Assembly (NCBI RefSeq): GCF_002150765.1
Contig: NZ_MUYM01000001.1
Span: forward strand, 1 to 64,000
Origin: Lentzea kentuckyensis
GTDB taxonomy: Bacteria > Actinomycetota > Actinomycetes > Mycobacteriales > Pseudonocardiaceae
Reading direction: 5' to 3'
Length of the DNA stretch: 64,000 nucleotides
The notes under the pieces were generated by a model, which worked only from the letters and a program-made list of their open reading frames with translations, did not search any database and had not been told where the DNA came from. Positions 32,716-41,321 of the stretch are shown here, in pieces. The position numbers and the translations under genes were made by a program. Within the stretch, counting starts at the first letter, position 1. Each line of letters opens with the position of its first letter.

Positions 32716-32762
32716 CCGGGCGGCAACTGACCGGGCGGCAACTGGCCGGGCGGCAACTGGCA
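32703..32762 (+). repeat. four 15-bp tandem repeats spanning the stop codon
   Basis: gggcagcaactgacc, gggcggcaactgacc, gggcggcaactggcc, gggcggcaactggca. Unit 1 contains the last codons and TGA of the repeat protein gene. The unit is a multiple of three and keeps an in-frame stop in the first two copies. Confidence 0.85.
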
Positions 32763-32851
32763 CCGGCGGATCGGAGTGGTGTCGGAAAGTCTTCGGTTCC
32801 CGTCCGAAACTCGCCGGATTTCTGTCGGTGACTGCTGATATCACTCTGATC

Positions 32852-33658
32852 ATGACTTCCACCGCTGACCGCACCCGGCTCTTCCACGCCCTTCACCAGC
32901 CCGGCCCGCTCGCCCTCCCCAACGCCTGGGACGTCGCCTCCGCCCTCGTCAGCGAGGCGGCCGGCGCCAAGGCGGTCGCGACCACGAGCGCCGGTGTGGC
33001 CTGGACGCTCGGCGCTCCGGACGGCAACAGGGTGGATCGTGACCGGGTGATCGACCTGGTCGCCCGGATCGCGCGGGCGGTCAGCGTCCCGGTGACGGCG
33101 GACATCGAGTCAGGCTTCGGTGAGGACGCGCAGGCGGTCGGCGCGACGGCCAAGGCGATCACGGAGGCGGGCGCGTCCGGGGTCAACATCGAGGACGGGA
33201 TCGGCGGCGCGCTGCGGGACGCCGAGGAGCAGAAGGAACGTCTGGCGGCGGCACGCGAGGCCGCTCCGGACCTGTACATCAACGCCAGGATCGACGTGTA
33301 CCTGCGCGGGATCGGTGAGCCGGAAGGCCGGTTGCGGCACACGCTCGACCGCGCCGCCGCCTACCTCGAAGCAGGGGCGAGCGGCATCTTCGTGCCGGGG
33401 GTGACCGACCTCGAGATCGTCACGGAGCTGGCCAAGGGCATCGCGGCGCCGCTCAACGTTCTGGTGGGGCCTGGCGCGCCCGCCGTCGACGAGCTGGCGA
33501 AGGCGGGCGTGGCGCGGATGAGCCTCGGCTCCGCGGTGGCCGAGGCTGCCTACGCCGTCGCCAGGAGGGCAGCGGAAGAGCTGCTGACCCAGGGCACGTA
33601 CGTCAGCGTTGAGAACGGCATCGAGTACGGCGAGCTCAACGCGCTGTTCAGGGGTTAG
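32852..33658 (+). CDS. isocitrate lyase/PEP mutase superfamily protein
   Basis: A 268-residue TIM-barrel enzyme of the PEP mutase/2-methylisocitrate lyase family, acting on C-C or P-C bonds of alpha-hydroxy or oxo acids. Metal-binding acidic residues appear in TADIESGFGED (about residue 80) and NIEDGIGG (about residue 112). PNAWDVASALV at the N-terminus is the usual opening of the PEP-mutase-like subgroup. The classical lyase KKCGH motif is absent, so it is not a typical isocitrate lyase. ATG 32852 lacks a Shine-Dalgarno; GTG 32828 is an in-frame alternative. Stop overlaps the convergent 49-residue gene by 3 bp. Confidence 0.85.
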   Translation: MTSTADRTRLFHALHQPGPLALPNAWDVASALVSEAAGAKAVATTSAGVAWTLGAPDGNRVDRDRVIDLVARIARAVSVPVTADIESGFGEDAQAVGATAKAITEAGASGVNIEDGIGGALRDAEEQKERLAAAREAAPDLYINARIDVYLRGIGEPEGRLRHTLDRAAAYLEAGASGIFVPGVTDLEIVTELAKGIAAPLNVLVGPGAPAVDELAKAGVARMSLGSAVAEAAYAVARRAAEELLTQGTYVSVENGIEYGELNALFRG

Positions 33659-33804
33659 TGCTTCTTGCCGCGAAGCTTGCGCAGCAGCTGTTCTGCCTGT
33701 GCGCGCTTGCGCGGGTCCTGTGCCATCTGCCGGGCCTTGGCCTGCAGCTTGTGGCCCTGCGGACTGCGCAGGAACTTGGTGATCTTGTCCATGAACGAGG
33801 CCAT
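33655..33804 (-). CDS. conserved-looking basic 49-residue protein
   Basis: A short gene with ATG at 33804 and TAA at 33655-33657. A strong GGAGG lies 4 bases upstream of the ATG. The product starts MASFMDKITKFLRSPQG, continues with Lys/Arg/Gln-rich helix (KLQAKARQMAQDPRKRAQ) and ends RKLRGKKH: highly basic and probably helical, suggesting nucleic-acid or membrane-surface binding. I recall similar short proteins in other actinobacteria but no function. The convergent PEP-mutase-type gene ends within its last codon and stop. Confidence 0.75.
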   Translation of the reverse strand: MASFMDKITKFLRSPQGHKLQAKARQMAQDPRKRAQAEQLLRKLRGKKH

Positions 33805-33810
33805 CGGTCC

Positions 33811-33858
33811 TCCAGGTGGTCCGTTACGTCCTGTTCAACGGACGGAACAGCACCTGGA
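33811..33858 (-). promoter_or_regulatory. hairpin upstream of the 49-residue gene
   Basis: Arms tccaggtg (33811-33818) and cacctgga (33851-33858) are exact complements, with inner gtccgtt/aacggac complementarity. On the minus strand, the 3' arm runs into the GGAGG of the 49-residue gene. It could be the DegV-gene terminator or an RBS-masking structure. Confidence 0.4.
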
Positions 33859-33869
33859 GTTCCCGAAAA

Positions 33870-34712
33870 TCACACCGGCGACACTGTGATGCCCAGCGCA
33901 CCAGGGCCGACGTGGGCTCCGATGGCCGAGCTGACCTGCGTCAACATGAACTGGCGGACGTTGGGCACGCCCTTGCGGAGCTTGCGCAGCAACCGGGTGG
34001 CCTTCTCCTCGGCGTCGAAGTGCTCGACGGCGACGTCGACGGTGTCGGTGCCCGCGCGCTTGATCGCGATGTCCAGCATCCGGTTGAGCGCGCGGTCGGC
34101 GCCGATCACCTTGTCCAGCGGGGTGATCTGCCCGTCGGCCATGGTCAGCAGGGGCTTCATCGACAGCACGCCGCCGACCAACGCCGCCGCGGCACCGATG
34201 CGCCCGCCGCGGCGCAGGTACTCGAGGGTGTCGACGTAGATCAGCTCGGTGGATCTGTCGAAGCGTCGCTGAGCGGTCGCGAGCACTCTCTCGACGTTGC
34301 CGCCCGCCTCAGCCACCTTCGCGGCGGCCTGGACGGCGTAGCCGATGCTCATCCCGCAGGTTTGGGTGTCGACGACGTGCACGGGCACGCGGACCTGGGC
34401 GGCGGCCGTGCGGGCCGCTTCCACGGTCGCGGACTGCCGGCTGGACACGTGCACCGACACGATCGAGCGAACGCCCTGCGCGGCCAGTTCGTTGTACGTC
34501 CAGAAGAACGCGCCGGGATCGGGCGGAATCGTCGCCACGGGCACGTTGGAACGCATGGCCGAGACCAGGTCGGGGACCGGGATGCGGGACTCGTCGTCGG
34601 TGTGGTCGCCGATCCTGACCTGGATCTGGACCACCTCGATGCCGAGTTGATCAGTCAGCTGCGCCGGGAGACAGGCCGTGGAGTCAGTGACAACTGCTAC
34701 TCGCCGGTACAT
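33870..34712 (-). CDS. DegV family fatty-acid-binding protein (copy 2)
   Basis: A 280-residue DegV/FakB-type lipid-binding protein from ATG 34712 (MYRRVAVVTDSTACLP). Longer readings to 34751 add unrelated residues. Pocket motifs: TIPPDPGAFFWTYNEL, VVDTQTCGMSIGYA, LRRGGRIGAAAAL and SMKPLLTMADGQ. The C-terminal end QVSSAIGAHVGPGALG nearly matches copy 1 (QVSAAVGANVGPGALA), so the two are clear paralogues of equal length. They may bind fatty acids of different saturation, as FakB1 and FakB2 do in Staphylococcus; that is inference. It is divergent from etfB across 215 bp. Confidence 0.92.
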   Translation of the reverse strand: MYRRVAVVTDSTACLPAQLTDQLGIEVVQIQVRIGDHTDDESRIPVPDLVSAMRSNVPVATIPPDPGAFFWTYNELAAQGVRSIVSVHVSSRQSATVEAARTAAAQVRVPVHVVDTQTCGMSIGYAVQAAAKVAEAGGNVERVLATAQRRFDRSTELIYVDTLEYLRRGGRIGAAAALVGGVLSMKPLLTMADGQITPLDKVIGADRALNRMLDIAIKRAGTDTVDVAVEHFDAEEKATRLLRKLRKGVPNVRQFMLTQVSSAIGAHVGPGALGITVSPV

Positions 34713-34927
34713 GTCGGGGCAGCGTAGTCGCCCGAATGGGTTAAGTCTCAAAAGGTGTCGTTAACGGGTGATAACTGTCACGCTAGCGGGGTGCTTGCTG
34801 CCGTTTGCACCGGTGCTACTGGCGGGTAACATCCGGGTGATGGCAGGGTCGTGAACACCCGGCGGCGCAGTTCTAAAGTCCTCTGCGTAAGCGTCGCCGC
34901 CCGTCCGCAGGAGGTCGAAGAGGACCT

Positions 34928-35710
34928 ATGAACATTGTTGTCCTGGTCAAGCAGGTGCCTGACACCTGGTCCGAGCGCAAGCTCACCGACGCCGACCACA
35001 CCCTTGATCGCGAATCCGCGGATGCCGTGCTCGACGAGATCAACGAGCGCGCTGTCGAAGAGGCCCTGCTGCTGCAGGAAGCCCACGGCGGTGAGGTCAC
35101 CGTGATCGCGATGGGTCCCGACCGCGCCACCGACGCGATTCGCAAGGCGCTGTCGATGGGTGCCGACAAGGCGATCCACGTGAGCGACGAAGCGCTGCAC
35201 GGTTCGGACGTGCTGGCCACGGCGAAGGTCCTCGCGAAGGCGATCGGCACGGTCGAGAACGTCGACCTGGTCATCGCGGGCAACGAGGCGACCGACGGCC
35301 GCGCGGGCGCTGTTCCGGCCATCGTCGCGGAGCTGCTCGGCCTGCCGCAGGTCACCCAGCTGCGCAAGGTCACCGTCGAGGGCTCCACGATCAAGGGCGA
35401 GCGCGAGACTGACGAGGGCGTCGCGTTCCTCGAGGCGTCGCTGCCGGCCGTGGTCTCCGTGACCGAGAAGATCAACGAGCCGCGTTACCCGTCCTTCAAG
35501 GGCATCATGGCCGCGAAGAAGAAGCCCGTCTCCACGCTCACCGTGGCGGACCTGGGCATCGACGCGTCCGAGGTCGGCCTGTCCGGTGCGTGGACCCAGG
35601 TGCTCGAGGCGGCCCCCAAGCCGCCGCGCAGCGCGGGTCAGCGCGTCGAGGACGGTGGCGACGGCGGCGCGAAGATCGCCGAGTTCCTCGTCGGCCAGAA
35701 GCTCATCTGA
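34928..35710 (+). CDS. etfB: electron transfer flavoprotein, beta subunit
   Basis: The beta subunit of ETF carries AMP and shuttles electrons from acyl-CoA dehydrogenases to ETF dehydrogenase. 260 residues, standard length. The opening MNIVVLVKQVPDT and the signature VIAGNEATDGRAGAVPAIVAE (adenine-binding region, about residues 117-137) are diagnostic, as is EPRYPSFKGIMAAKKKP near residue 188. ATG 34928 has GAGGACCT upstream. The alpha subunit gene follows after 22 bp. Orthologous to M. tuberculosis fixA (Rv3029c), also next to fixB. Confidence 0.97.
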   Translation: MNIVVLVKQVPDTWSERKLTDADHTLDRESADAVLDEINERAVEEALLLQEAHGGEVTVIAMGPDRATDAIRKALSMGADKAIHVSDEALHGSDVLATAKVLAKAIGTVENVDLVIAGNEATDGRAGAVPAIVAELLGLPQVTQLRKVTVEGSTIKGERETDEGVAFLEASLPAVVSVTEKINEPRYPSFKGIMAAKKKPVSTLTVADLGIDASEVGLSGAWTQVLEAAPKPPRSAGQRVEDGGDGGAKIAEFLVGQKLI

Positions 35711-35732
35711 GAAGGATTGGGAGGGAAGAGAA

Positions 35733-36686
35733 ATGTCTGAAGTCCTGGTCCTGGTCGACCACGTCGACGGCGAGGTCAAGAAGGTCAGCTACGAGCTGCT
35801 GACGGCCGCGCGTCGCCTGGGCACCCCGGCCGCCGTGGTCGTGGGCGCGCCCGGCACCGCGTCGAAGATCCGCGAGTCGCTGGGCCGCTACGGCGCCGCG
35901 AAGGTCTACGCTGTCGAGTCCGACGACGCCGTCAACTTCCTGACGACTCCGAAGGTCGACGCCCTGGCCGCCCTGGCTCCGAACGCGTCCGCGGTGCTCG
36001 TCTCCGCGACCGTCGACGGCAAGGAGGTCGCGGGCCGGCTCGCCGTGCGCCTCGACTCCGGCTGGCTGGTCGACGTCGTGGACGTCGAGGCCGACGGCAC
36101 CGGCGTGCAGTCCATCTTCGGTGGCGCGTTCGTCGTCAAGTCGAAGGTCAGCAAGGGCACCCCGGTCATCACCGTCCGCCCCGGCGGCGTCGAGGCCGAG
36201 GAGTCCGCGGCGGACGCCGTGCTGGACGAGTCGGTCTCCATCTCGGTGGACACCGCCAAGGCCGCCCGCGTGACCTCGCGTGAGGCTGTCGTCGGCGGCG
36301 ACCGCCCGGAGCTCACCGAGGCGTCGGTCGTCGTCTCCGGTGGCCGCGGCGTCGGCTCGGCCGAGAAGTTCTCGGTCGTCGAGGAGCTCGCGGACTCGCT
36401 GGGCGCCGCAGTCGGTGCCTCGCGCGCCGCGGTCGACTCCGGCTACTACCCGCACCAGTTCCAGGTCGGCCAGACCGGTAAGACGGTCTCGCCGCAGCTG
36501 TACGTGGCGCTGGGCATCTCCGGTGCGATCCAGCACCGCGCGGGCATGCAGACCTCGAAGACGATCGTCGCGGTCAACAAGGACCCCGAGGCCCCGATCT
36601 TCGAGATCGCCGACTTCGGTGTGGTGGGCGACCTGTTCAACGTCGCGCCACAGCTGACCGGCGAGGTCAAGAAGCGCAAGGGCTGA
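35733..36686 (+). CDS. etfA: electron transfer flavoprotein, alpha subunit
   Basis: The alpha subunit binds FAD. 317 residues from ATG 35733, with gggagggaagag as ribosome-binding site; the longer in-frame reading from 35586 lies within etfB and is rejected. The C-terminal FAD domain shows [32 protein letters not shown] and [17 protein letters not shown], with [17 protein letters not shown] near the end. A strong terminator follows 16 bp after the stop, so etfBA is a two-gene operon. Orthologue of fixB (Rv3028c). Confidence 0.97.
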   Translation: MSEVLVLVDHVDGEVKKVSYELLTAARRLGTPAAVVVGAPGTASKIRESLGRYGAAKVYAVESDDAVNFLTTPKVDALAALAPNASAVLVSATVDGKEVAGRLAVRLDSGWLVDVVDVEADGTGVQSIFGGAFVVKSKVSKGTPVITVRPGGVEAEESAADAVLDESVSISVDTAKAARVTSREAVVGGDRPELTEASVVVSGGRGVGSAEKFSVVEELADSLGAAVGASRAAVDSGYYPHQFQVGQTGKTVSPQLYVALGISGAIQHRAGMQTSKTIVAVNKDPEAPIFEIADFGVVGDLFNVAPQLTGEVKKRKG

Positions 36687-36702
36687 ACAACGCGATAAGC
36701 GT

Positions 36703-36745
36703 GCGAAAAGGGGTATCGGGACATGTTCCCGATACCCCTTTTCGC
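36703..36745 (+). terminator. intrinsic terminator of etfBA
   Basis: A perfect 19-bp stem (36703-36721 and 36727-36745) with a 5-nt loop. The 5' arm reads gcgaaaaggggtatcggga and the 3' arm contains ccccttttc. The stem includes its own A/T tract, so it may act in both directions. Confidence 0.9.
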
Positions 36746-36960
36746 TGCCTGGACTTTCCCGTCCCACTTCGGCCGGAGCAAGATCACTTCACCTGTTCGG
36801 CGGTACCTCTCGCCATGGTGAACCGGAAATGTCGCCCCTGCATTGCTGTGGGGGCGATGCTCATGGGGGCAATTCGAGCGTCTCGACTCTTGTTCGGCCG
36901 TGTTCGGCCTGTGGGCTCGTCTTCGCGCTACTGGGGAAACAAGAGGGAGGAACACGCTCC

Positions 36961-37482
36961 ATGGGGAACAGGAAATCGTCGTTCATCGCGGCGGCGGTGC
37001 TGGCGGTGTCGGCACTGGTCATGACCTCCGGCGGAATCGCGTCGGCGGCGGAGGACGCTGCCGCGCCGTCCGTCATCGACGAGGCCGATCCGGGTCAGGT
37101 CGAGATCACCGCGGTGTCCGACGGTGACGGCCTGAGCGCGCAAGCGGTCATCACGTGCCGCGGCAACACGGACAACCCGCACAAGTCGCACACGGACTCA
37201 CGCAGGGCGAACGTGCACGTCAACATCACGTGCACGGCCAATGTCCCGAGGATCGCGGTAAGGGGCGCGATCTACCGTGACGGCAGGCTGGCGGGCACGT
37301 CCGCGCGCAACAGCGTCGTGACGGGTCGCAACAAGGCGACCAACCACGCCAACACGGCGTGCACCAACAACCACGTGTACGGCAGCTGGGTCGGTGGCGA
37401 GATCACCTTCCCGCCCGGCTACCGGCCGCCGACGGGCCGGATCAGCGCGGTCGGCCGCAGCGCCCGCATCACCAACTGCTGA
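36961..37482 (+). CDS. secreted protein with four cysteines, function unknown
   Basis: A 173-residue protein from ATG 36961, with GGAGG about 10 bases upstream. The signal peptide ([21 protein letters not shown]) is cleaved near ASA at about residue 29. The mature protein has four Cys (ITCRGN, ITCTAN, NTACTN, and a C-terminal ITNC), consistent with two disulfides. The repeated NHVY/HVNIT pattern suggests a beta-rich fold. No family recognised. A 7-bp hairpin (tcgcccc/ggggcga) lies in the 215-bp leader region, of unknown role. Confidence 0.75.
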   Translation: MGNRKSSFIAAAVLAVSALVMTSGGIASAAEDAAAPSVIDEADPGQVEITAVSDGDGLSAQAVITCRGNTDNPHKSHTDSRRANVHVNITCTANVPRIAVRGAIYRDGRLAGTSARNSVVTGRNKATNHANTACTNNHVYGSWVGGEITFPPGYRPPTGRISAVGRSARITNC

Positions 37483-37504
37483 CCGTTCGCGCGATGATGA
37501 GGAC

Positions 37505-38308
37505 ATGACGACGAGTCCCGTCGGCGGCGCACCGAAGCCGGCACCGGCGGCAACAGCTCATGCTTCGGCGTGGGCTGTTGCCGGTGTCCGAGATTTCGAC
37601 GGCACGATCGGATCTATCGTGCCGGCGGTTTTCCCGGCTTATGCCCGCGTGTTTCACCCGGCATACCGCAGAATCGCGGAAAACGATGTCGAACCGGTGC
37701 GCTGGCGGGAAATAGCGGAGGCGCACCACCGTGTCATGCACCCACTCGCACAGTGGCGGCAGATCAATCCACCGTTGCCGGGTGAAACGACGAATCCCGA
37801 AAAATGGGGCAGAGACCTCAGTTCTGTTCCCGCCCGCGTTGGCGTGTGGGACGACGAACCGGTGCTGGGTGCGATACCGACCTCCGTGGCCACCCGCCTC
37901 GCCGCGTTGCTGACCAGGTACACCGGCACCCCCGGCCGCTGCTGGCTCGCGGTCTGGGAGGGCTACGGAGACCTGGCCAGGCGCTGGACCACCGCGCCCC
38001 GGTTCGACCTGCCCGGCCGCGGCATGCACCTGCTCCTGGGCCCGGCGGCCGCGGCGGCCTTCCCGCTGGCGGACGAACGCTGGCCGCTGGCTGAGCCCGG
38101 CCGTCAGTTGCACCCGAACCTGTGGTGGCCGGCCGACCACGCGTGGTGCGTGGCCACCGACGTCGACATGATGACCACTTACGTAGGCGGTAGCGCCGAA
38201 GCCGTCGCGGCCGTGGTGACCGACGCCGAACTCGAAGCCTTCCCCGTCACCGCCGGCGACGCCGTCACGTGGGACTCGGACACGATCAACCACACCACCG
38301 GCGGTTAA
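37505..38308 (+). CDS. conserved actinobacterial protein of unknown function
   Basis: A 267-residue soluble protein from ATG 37505, with GAGGA just upstream. No signal peptide or membrane helix. Recognisable blocks are FPAYARVFHPAYRR (about residues 41-54), the Trp-rich WWPADHAWCVATDVD and TYVGGSAEAVAAVV near residue 225. I have the impression of widespread actinobacterial homologues with the C-terminal ATD/EIDxxSTYVGGS block, all unnamed. I do not assign a function. It lies between a secreted-protein gene and the GNAT/PlsC pair. Confidence 0.75.
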   Translation: MTTSPVGGAPKPAPAATAHASAWAVAGVRDFDGTIGSIVPAVFPAYARVFHPAYRRIAENDVEPVRWREIAEAHHRVMHPLAQWRQINPPLPGETTNPEKWGRDLSSVPARVGVWDDEPVLGAIPTSVATRLAALLTRYTGTPGRCWLAVWEGYGDLARRWTTAPRFDLPGRGMHLLLGPAAAAAFPLADERWPLAEPGRQLHPNLWWPADHAWCVATDVDMMTTYVGGSAEAVAAVVTDAELEAFPVTAGDAVTWDSDTINHTTGG

Positions 38309-38378
38309 CCCGACTGCCACTGACCGGTCATCGTTCTGACCTGCTGTCATTCGCCGACCCGGCTTCACCCTGGTTCGC

Positions 38379-39152
38379 ATGACGCAGCCGGAACTGCTTG
38401 TCAGCACCCCCGTCCAGCAGGACAAGGACGCTCCCCGCTACTCCCTGCTCGTCGCCCGCGACAGCGACGAGGTCGTCGCCGCGCAGAGACTGCGCTACGA
38501 GGTGTTCGCCGGTGAGATGGGGGCGACGCTGCACACCAGCGTGCCCGGTCACGACGTCGACGAGTTCGACCAGCACTGCGACCACCTGGTGGTGCGCGAC
38601 GACCGCACCGGCCAGATCGTCGGCGGCTACCGCATGCTGCCGCCGGAGCGGGCGAGGGAAGCCGGTCGGCTCTACAGCGACGGCGAGTTCGACCTCGCGA
38701 ACCTCGCGGACATCCGGCACACCACGGTCGAGACCGGACGCTCCTGCGTGCACCCCGACCACCGCAACGGCGCCGTCGTCAGCCTCGTGTGGGCGGGCAT
38801 CGCGCGGTACATGTTGCTGAGCGGCCACAAGTGGCTCGTCGGATGCGCGTCGATCCCGCTGCAGGACGGCGGCGGTCTCGCGGCCGGTGTGTGGGACACG
38901 GTGCAGGCCAAGCACTACGCGCCCGAGCAGTACCGGGTCACGCCGCACCACCCGTGGGACGTCGACTCGGTCGTACGGCCCGGCCGGACCGTAATGCCGC
39001 CGCTGCTGAAGGGCTATCTGCGGCTCGGCGCGTGGGTGTGCGGACGGCCCGCGCTCGACGCGGACTTCGGGGTCGCCGACCTCTTCATCCTGCTCGGCAT
39101 GGACCACATCGACCAGCGCTACCTCAAGTTCTTCCTGGGGGAGACATCATGA
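38379..39152 (+). CDS. GNAT-type N-acyltransferase (OlsB/hemolysin-like, Rv3027c-like)
   Basis: A 257-residue protein, ATG 38379. It belongs to the GNAT-fold group related to L-ornithine N-alpha-acyltransferase OlsB and autoinducer synthases: RLRYEVFAGEMGA (about residues 38-50), DEFDQHCDHLVVRD and GRSCVHPDHRNGAVVSLVW (acyl-donor site). The C-terminal PPLLKGYLRLGAWVCGRPALD block is typical. The PlsC-type gene starts within its stop codon (ATGA overlap). As a pair they look like the OlsB/OlsA system for ornithine lipid; mycobacterial Rv3027c-Rv3026c share this order. The actual product is untested. Confidence 0.87.
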   Translation: MTQPELLVSTPVQQDKDAPRYSLLVARDSDEVVAAQRLRYEVFAGEMGATLHTSVPGHDVDEFDQHCDHLVVRDDRTGQIVGGYRMLPPERAREAGRLYSDGEFDLANLADIRHTTVETGRSCVHPDHRNGAVVSLVWAGIARYMLLSGHKWLVGCASIPLQDGGGLAAGVWDTVQAKHYAPEQYRVTPHHPWDVDSVVRPGRTVMPPLLKGYLRLGAWVCGRPALDADFGVADLFILLGMDHIDQRYLKFFLGETS

Positions 39153-40021
39153 GTCACGCCTGGATGCCCGCCTCGCCCTGCGGTGACGGGTGCGTCGGCG
39201 GCACGCCGGCCGAGGTCGGCAAACTCCGGCAGGTCTGGCGGGCGGTCACGGCCGTCACCGCGCTCCTGTGCGGCGTCACGATCGCGCTCGCGCTGTTGTT
39301 GCCGGGCAAGCAGCGGGAGAGCGCCATCCGCCTCTGGTTCCACGCGGTGCTGCGGGCGTTCGGGGTCAGGTTGCGGGTGCACGGCGCCCGCAAGTTCCAG
39401 GAGATCCCCAAACGCGGCGTGCTCGTCGTGAGCAACCACGTGTCGTGGCTCGACGAGCTCGCGATCGACTCGGTGCAGCCGATCCGGCTGGTGGCCAAGA
39501 AGGACATCAAGAACTGGCCGGTGCTCGGCCGGATCATCACCGCGGCGGGCACGGTCTACCTCGACCGCGAGAAGCTCCGCGAGCTGCCGCGGACCGTGAA
39601 CGAACTGGCCGCGTCGTTGCGCAGCGGCAGCGCGGTAGGCATCCACGCCGAGGGCACCACGTGGTGCGGGCTCGCGTCCGGGCGCTACAAGCCGGCGCTG
39701 TTCCAGGCGGCGCTCGACGCCGGTGTGCCGGTGCGGCCGATCGTGCTGCGCTACCGGATCGGCGACCACCTCACCACCCAGCCGGCGTTCATCGGCAGCG
39801 ACACGCTCGTCGACTCGATCCGGCGGGTGCTGAAGGTCAGGGACCTGGTCGTCGAGGTGCACGTGCTCGACGAGATCGCTCCCGGCCGCGCGGAAAACCG
39901 CCGGGAACTCGCGAAACTTGCCGAAGAGCAATCAAACCGCTTGACCTCGACCGAACTGGAGATAGCACCATCAACGGGTGACTCTCACCGCGTCCGCCCC
40001 ATCACGCCTCTGGTCGCCTGA
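39149..40021 (+). CDS. 1-acylglycerol-3-phosphate/lyso-lipid O-acyltransferase (PlsC/OlsA-like, Rv3026c-like)
   Basis: A 290-residue membrane-associated acyltransferase. The ATG at 39149 overlaps the previous stop. An N-terminal helix (VTAVTALLCGVTIALALLL) is followed by the catalytic NHVSWLDE (HX4D) at about residue 95, the acceptor loop TVYLDRE, and EGTTWCG in place of the usual EGTR motif III, then VPVRPIVLRYR. It transfers an acyl group to a lyso-lipid, either lysophosphatidic acid or lyso-ornithine lipid given its coupling to an OlsB-like gene. The 3' end overlaps the MFS gene by 44 bp. Confidence 0.9.
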   Translation: MSHAWMPASPCGDGCVGGTPAEVGKLRQVWRAVTAVTALLCGVTIALALLLPGKQRESAIRLWFHAVLRAFGVRLRVHGARKFQEIPKRGVLVVSNHVSWLDELAIDSVQPIRLVAKKDIKNWPVLGRIITAAGTVYLDREKLRELPRTVNELAASLRSGSAVGIHAEGTTWCGLASGRYKPALFQAALDAGVPVRPIVLRYRIGDHLTTQPAFIGSDTLVDSIRRVLKVRDLVVEVHVLDEIAPGRAENRRELAKLAEEQSNRLTSTELEIAPSTGDSHRVRPITPLVA

Positions 40022-41321
40022 CCGCCGCTGGCCCACGACGGGCATCCTCCTGCTGGTCACGCTCCTCGCCTTCGAGGCGATGGGGGTCGGCACGGCGATG
40101 CCCACGATGGTCCACGAACTCAGGGGCGAGGCGCTGTACGCGTGGCCGTTCCTCGCGAACCTCGCGGCGAGCGTCATCGCGACGGTCTTCTCCGGACGGC
40201 TCTCGGACCGACGCGGCCCCAGGCCCGCGGTGCTGATCGGCGTGGTGCTGTTCCTCGCCGGACTGGTCGTCGCGGGCGTCGCGGAGACCATGACCGTGCT
40301 GCTGGTCGGCCGGGCGCTGCAGGGCTTCGGCGCCGGGTTCCTGATCGTCGCGATCTACGTGCTGATCGCGCTCGTGTACCCGGAGAGCGACCGGCCCGCG
40401 GTGTTCGGCGCGCTGTCCGCGGCGTGGGTGGTGCCGTCGCTGGTCGGTCCGGCGGTCGCGGGCTGGGCGACCGAACACCTGAGCTGGCGGCTGGTGTTCC
40501 TCGCGATCGTGCCGCTGGTGCTGTTCGGCAGCGTGCTGCTCGTCCCGGTGCTCAAGAAGCTGCCTCCGCACAGCGAGACGCCGCCGCAACGCAGGTATCT
40601 GCCGCTCGCCGCGCTGGCGGTCGGCGTCGGCGTGGCCAGCCTGAGCTGGGCGTTGCAGCACCGCACCTGGTGGCTGCTCGCGGTGGCGTTGGTGCTGCTG
40701 GCGCCCGCGCTGCGCATCCTGCTGCCGAAGGGCACGCTCATCGCCCGGCGCGGCCTTCCCGTCACGATCCTGGCGCGCGGCCTGCTCGCCGGCACGTTCT
40801 TCGCGGTCGAGGGCTTCATCCCGCTGACGCTGACCGTCGTGCACGGCTACTCGCCGCTGGAGGCGGGGCTGCCGCTGACGCTGAGTGCGCTCGGCTGGGC
40901 GGGCGCGTCGATGTGGGCGTCGCGGCATCCGGAGATCCAGCGCTACACGCTCGTGCGGACCGGCTTCCTGTTCACCGCGACCGGCATCTCCGCCGTGACG
41001 CTCATCGCACCCACCTGGGGCCCGGCGTTCCTGACGCCGCTGCTGTGGGCCGTGGCGGGCGCGGGCATGGGCATGGCGACGTCCAGCGTCGGCGTGCTGA
41101 TGATGGCCGCGTCACCCGAGGAGGACCGCGGTTTCAACTCGGCCGCGCTGCAGATCTCCGACATGCTCTTCTCCGCGACCATGATCGGGATCGGCGGCGT
41201 GCTCGTGGTGGCGACCGCGCCGACCGCGGGCGTGGTGGTGCTGAACCTGTCGATGGCGGCGTTGGCGGTGGTGGGAGCGATTCTGACCGGGCCCCGCATG
41301 CGGGCTACCCTTGAGGCCTGA
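39978..41321 (+). CDS. MFS transporter
   Basis: A 447-residue integral membrane protein with about 12-14 helices. The loop 2-3 motif [16 protein letters not shown] (motif A, GxLsDRxGrR type) and the [11 protein letters not shown] motif in helix 4 mark the drug:proton antiporter group. GTG at 39978 is the assumed start, inside the plsC-like gene, making a 44-bp overlap; a later start would lose only the first cytoplasmic residues. The substrate is unknown. The iscS-like gene begins at the last base of its stop, so the unit from 38379 to 43569 is probably one transcript. Confidence 0.9.
   Translation: MTLTASAPSRLWSPDRRWPTTGILLLVTLLAFEAMGVGTAMPTMVHELRGEALYAWPFLANLAASVIATVFSGRLSDRRGPRPAVLIGVVLFLAGLVVAGVAETMTVLLVGRALQGFGAGFLIVAIYVLIALVYPESDRPAVFGALSAAWVVPSLVGPAVAGWATEHLSWRLVFLAIVPLVLFGSVLLVPVLKKLPPHSETPPQRRYLPLAALAVGVGVASLSWALQHRTWWLLAVALVLLAPALRILLPKGTLIARRGLPVTILARGLLAGTFFAVEGFIPLTLTVVHGYSPLEAGLPLTLSALGWAGASMWASRHPEIQRYTLVRTGFLFTATGISAVTLIAPTWGPAFLTPLLWAVAGAGMGMATSSVGVLMMAASPEEDRGFNSAALQISDMLFSATMIGIGGVLVVATAPTAGVVVLNLSMAALAVVGAILTGPRMRATLEA

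Noticed and set aside
36800-36880. Riboswitch (c-di-AMP type) upstream of the secreted protein at 36961
   Set aside because: Only a 7-bp hairpin is recognisable; the conserved motifs of that riboswitch were not found.
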